Part shown: positions 62,251 to 64,000 of the stretch, piece by piece
Position numbering within the stretch: position 1 is the stretch's first letter
Layout: each line of letters starts with the position of its first letter
NCBI GenBank assembly: GCA_039809495.1
Contig: JBDHVC010000005.1
Coordinates: 82,511 to 146,510 of the forward strand
DNA: 64,000 bases
DNA from: JAFLCL01 sp039809495
GTDB taxonomy: Bacteria; Myxococcota_A; Polyangia; Polyangiales; Sandaracinaceae
Direction of reading: 5' to 3'
Notes under the pieces: generated by a model
The model's database searches: none
Told to the model about the DNA's origin: nothing
Seen by the model: only the letters and a program-made list of their open reading frames with translations
Translations under genes and position numbers: made by a program

Positions 62251-63261
62251 TCACTCCCGAAGGAGCACGTCGCAGTAGTAGCGCAGGCGCTTCACCACCT
62301 TGCCGTGCGGCCGCTGGTGGATGTCCTTCTTCAGCGCCAGCATGATCTTGCGCTGGAGCGTGTACGCGTTGATCACCGGCTTGGGCGCCTCGGCGCCCCC
62401 CGCCTCGCGGAGCGCGTCGAAGACCCGCTCCCGCGGCCAGCCCCACGTCTCGAGGTCCTCGTCCGAGACCCGCGCGATCATCGCCTCCGCGAGCGCGCGC
62501 TTGCGATCGCTCGCGCGGAGCTCCGCCGCCCACTTGTGGAGCGAGTCGGTGACCGGGCGCGAGTGCTGGCTGACCGAGATGGGATCCCCCGGGCCCGCCT
62601 TGCCGTGGAAGCGCTCGCCGTAGTTCACCGCCTCCGGCTCGTCCTCGAGCCCCGCGTACGCGAAGACGCGCGAGAGGTGCTGCTCGGGGGAGGCGACGAG
62701 CTCCTCGTACCGGACGTGGACGAGGGGCGAGGGGCGCTCGCGGAGCATCCTCGCGATCGCCGGCACGTAGCGCTCGACGAGCGGGTTGAACGCGTGCGCG
62801 CGCTCCCAGTCGCCGTCGAAGAAGCTGTTGGCGAAGCTCGAGAAGATCGCGAGCGGGTGGCGCGTGAGCACGACGTACTTCGCCCGCGGATAGAGCCGCG
62901 TGAGGAAGGGGAGGACGAGCGCGTACGCGGGCGTCTTGTCCATGAAGAGGCGCTTGTCCGGCGCGGTCTCGAGCATGCGGCCGTAGAGCGTGTCGGCGTA
63001 GGCGCGCGCGGCGTCGAGGTAGTCCGCCTCCCCGCGGGGGAGATCGGAGACGAAGAGGCGGATCGCCTCCGCGCTGTTGATGTGGTCGTAGGGCGCCTTG
63101 TCGACGGTGTCGTAGTAGCCGAGGTAGGCGAGCGGCGTGATCAGGTGCGGCTCGGGGTGCGTGAGCACCCGCGAGTGCGAGCCGATCATCCGCTGAAGGA
63201 GCGTCGAGCCGCTGCGCGGAGGCGAGACGACGAAGAGCAACCGATCCTGGACGTCATCCAT
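62251..63261 (-). CDS. PAPS-dependent sulfotransferase family protein
   Basis: 336 residues. 5'-phosphosulfate loop PPRSGSTLLQ at the N-terminus and 3'-phosphate-binding VVLTRHPLAIFSSF, the two diagnostic sites of the Sulfotransfer_1/3 family. Acceptor unknown. Its stop TGA carries the TGACGGCGCGC motif on the minus strand (62253 leftward). The 166-base gap downstream (62085-62250) shows nothing else. No PAPS-synthesis gene in the window. Confidence 0.88.
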   Translation of the reverse strand: MDDVQDRLLFVVSPPRSGSTLLQRMIGSHSRVLTHPEPHLITPLAYLGYYDTVDKAPYDHINSAEAIRLFVSDLPRGEADYLDAARAYADTLYGRMLETAPDKRLFMDKTPAYALVLPFLTRLYPRAKYVVLTRHPLAIFSSFANSFFDGDWERAHAFNPLVERYVPAIARMLRERPSPLVHVRYEELVASPEQHLSRVFAYAGLEDEPEAVNYGERFHGKAGPGDPISVSQHSRPVTDSLHKWAAELRASDRKRALAEAMIARVSDEDLETWGWPRERVFDALREAGGAEAPKPVINAYTLQRKIMLALKKDIHQRPHGKVVKRLRYYCDVLLRE

Positions 63262-63380
63262 CGCCCCCCTGTGTCTCGAAGCTGCTCGGCGAAGTCAAAA
63301 TTGACGCAGCGCGCTCGAGCCGCGCGCGCCGGACGCTGACGGCTCGGTCGCTGAATCATCGGACCTCGGCGCGGACAGCC

Positions 63381-64000
63381 TCAGCGGCGGCGGCGAGCAC
63401 CGAGCGCGAGGAGCAGCCCGAGACCGAGGAGCACGAGCGGACCGCCGCGGCTCGCTCCCCCGACCGCGCGGCAGCTGCAGCTGCCGCCAGACACGCTCCC
63501 CATCCCCGCGTCGACGTCGCCGACACCCGCGTCGCCCTCGTCGCCGCCGTCCGGCTCGATGGCCCCCCCGTCTCGACCGAGCGGCCCGGCGTCGGAGGTC
63601 GAGGGGCCCGCGTCCGGCGCGTCGCACATTCCGTCCTCGTCGATCTCATGGTCGCAGTCGTCGTCGACTCCGTCGCACGTCGCGTCGCTGGTCGAGAGCG
63701 GATCGCCCGCCTCGCAAGAGTCGACCTCCGCGCCGGCCTCGCAGCGCATCACGCCCGTCGCCGCGCACGCGCCGACCCCGCAGCTCGTCTCGACGCTCAC
63801 GTACCCGTCGTCCGCGACCCCGTCGCAGTCGTCGTCCACGCCGTCGCAGTTGTCGTCCGACGCCGGCGCGCCGGGCACACACGAGTTCTCGACCGCGCCC
63901 GCCACGCAGCTCGTGCGACCCACCGCCGCGCACGCGCCGACCCCGCAGCTCGTCTCGACGCTCACGTACCCGTCGTCCGCGACCCCGTCGCAGTCGTCGT
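63381..64000 (-). CDS. MYXO-CTERM surface protein with metal-binding repeats (5' end beyond window)
   Basis: C-terminal ~206 residues visible; the frame is still open at base 64000. Two repeats of about 54 residues with DDDCDGVADDGYVSVETSC and GVGACAA are of the MopE-type putative metal-binding motif, with paired Asp/Cys. A short Asp/Gly/Ala linker leads to the MYXO-CTERM tail (SCSCRAVGG, hydrophobic GPLVLLGLGLLLALG, then RRRR), which directs surface anchoring in myxobacteria. Likely a cell-surface calcium- or copper-binding protein. Confidence 0.85.
   Translation of the reverse strand, partial: DDCDGVADDGYVSVETSCGVGACAAVGRTSCVAGAVENSCVPGAPASDDNCDGVDDDCDGVADDGYVSVETSCGVGACAATGVMRCEAGAEVDSCEAGDPLSTSDATCDGVDDDCDHEIDEDGMCDAPDAGPSTSDAGPLGRDGGAIEPDGGDEGDAGVGDVDAGMGSVSGGSCSCRAVGGASRGGPLVLLGLGLLLALGARRRR

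Noticed and set aside
63293..63304. GTCAAAATTGAC inverted repeat as an operator upstream of the sulfotransferase
   Set aside because: The arms are only 5 bp around AA, and no matching regulator or second copy is seen; too weak to list.

Overview
The window is a GC-rich, densely coded bacterial chromosome segment, most likely from a myxobacterium (Myxococcota, Polyangiales/Sandaracinaceae-like). The evidence is the MYXO-CTERM sorting tail on the last gene, the many lipoproteins, alpha/beta-hydrolase lipoproteins and orphan membrane proteins typical of that group, the GC-rich third codon positions that leave long spurious open frames on the opposite strands, and the housekeeping orders rpmH-rnpA-yidD-yidC-jag and tig-clpP-clpX-lon. 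About 50 protein genes and one tRNA are present. No intergenic gap exceeds 300 bases. I see no rRNA, IS element, prophage, CRISPR array or obvious biosynthetic cluster.

Layout. 1-3.2 kb: 3' end of hslU, hutH, engB. 3.3-9 kb (minus): an FAD oxidase fused to a beta-propeller, then lipoamide dehydrogenase and a 2-oxoacid dehydrogenase E1 alpha. 9-12.7 kb: a two-gene unit for a membrane protein and an anchored binding-protein-like protein, then two small exported proteins. 12.7-19.3 kb: thiolase, transglutaminase-like protein, argG, lipoprotein hydrolase. 19.4-23.2 kb: rpmH-rnpA-yidD-yidC-khpB and a PHA_gran_rgn-like gene. 23.3-25 kb: dapA-dapB (lysine/peptidoglycan). 25-30.7 kb (minus): lipoprotein, DUF1015 protein, membrane protein, pepP and an unknown protein. 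30.8-38.7 kb: small unknown, MerR-TPR fusion, L,D-transpeptidase, a fused TRAP permease with a cysteine-paired tail, radC. 38.9-45.5 kb: PQQ-like propeller, ppx, cupin plus a haem-copper-oxidase-like membrane protein, TPR protein, exported membrane protein. 45.7-49.3 kb: BKACE plus crotonase pair, membrane-tethered subtilase. 49.5-55.6 kb: trigger factor, ClpP, ClpX, Lon and tRNA-Val; with hslU at the left edge, most of the cytosolic protein-quality-control set lies in one window. 55.6-61.2 kb: second lipoprotein hydrolase, an Hsp70 with a huge proline-rich insert, and a J-domain partner. 61.3-64 kb (minus): SDR, sulfotransferase, MYXO-CTERM metal-binding-repeat protein.

The most unusual non-coding feature is a dispersed element of about 130-160 bp, seen in three copies (3131-3289, 8913-9041, 38672-38830). 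It begins exactly at a TGA stop codon, folds into consecutive hairpins, and has shorter relatives of its head at other stop codons. Several genes also have a -10-like TAnnnT hexamer only 5-8 bases before the start codon, which suggests leaderless mRNAs. Coordinates and motifs were read by eye; no database search was run.
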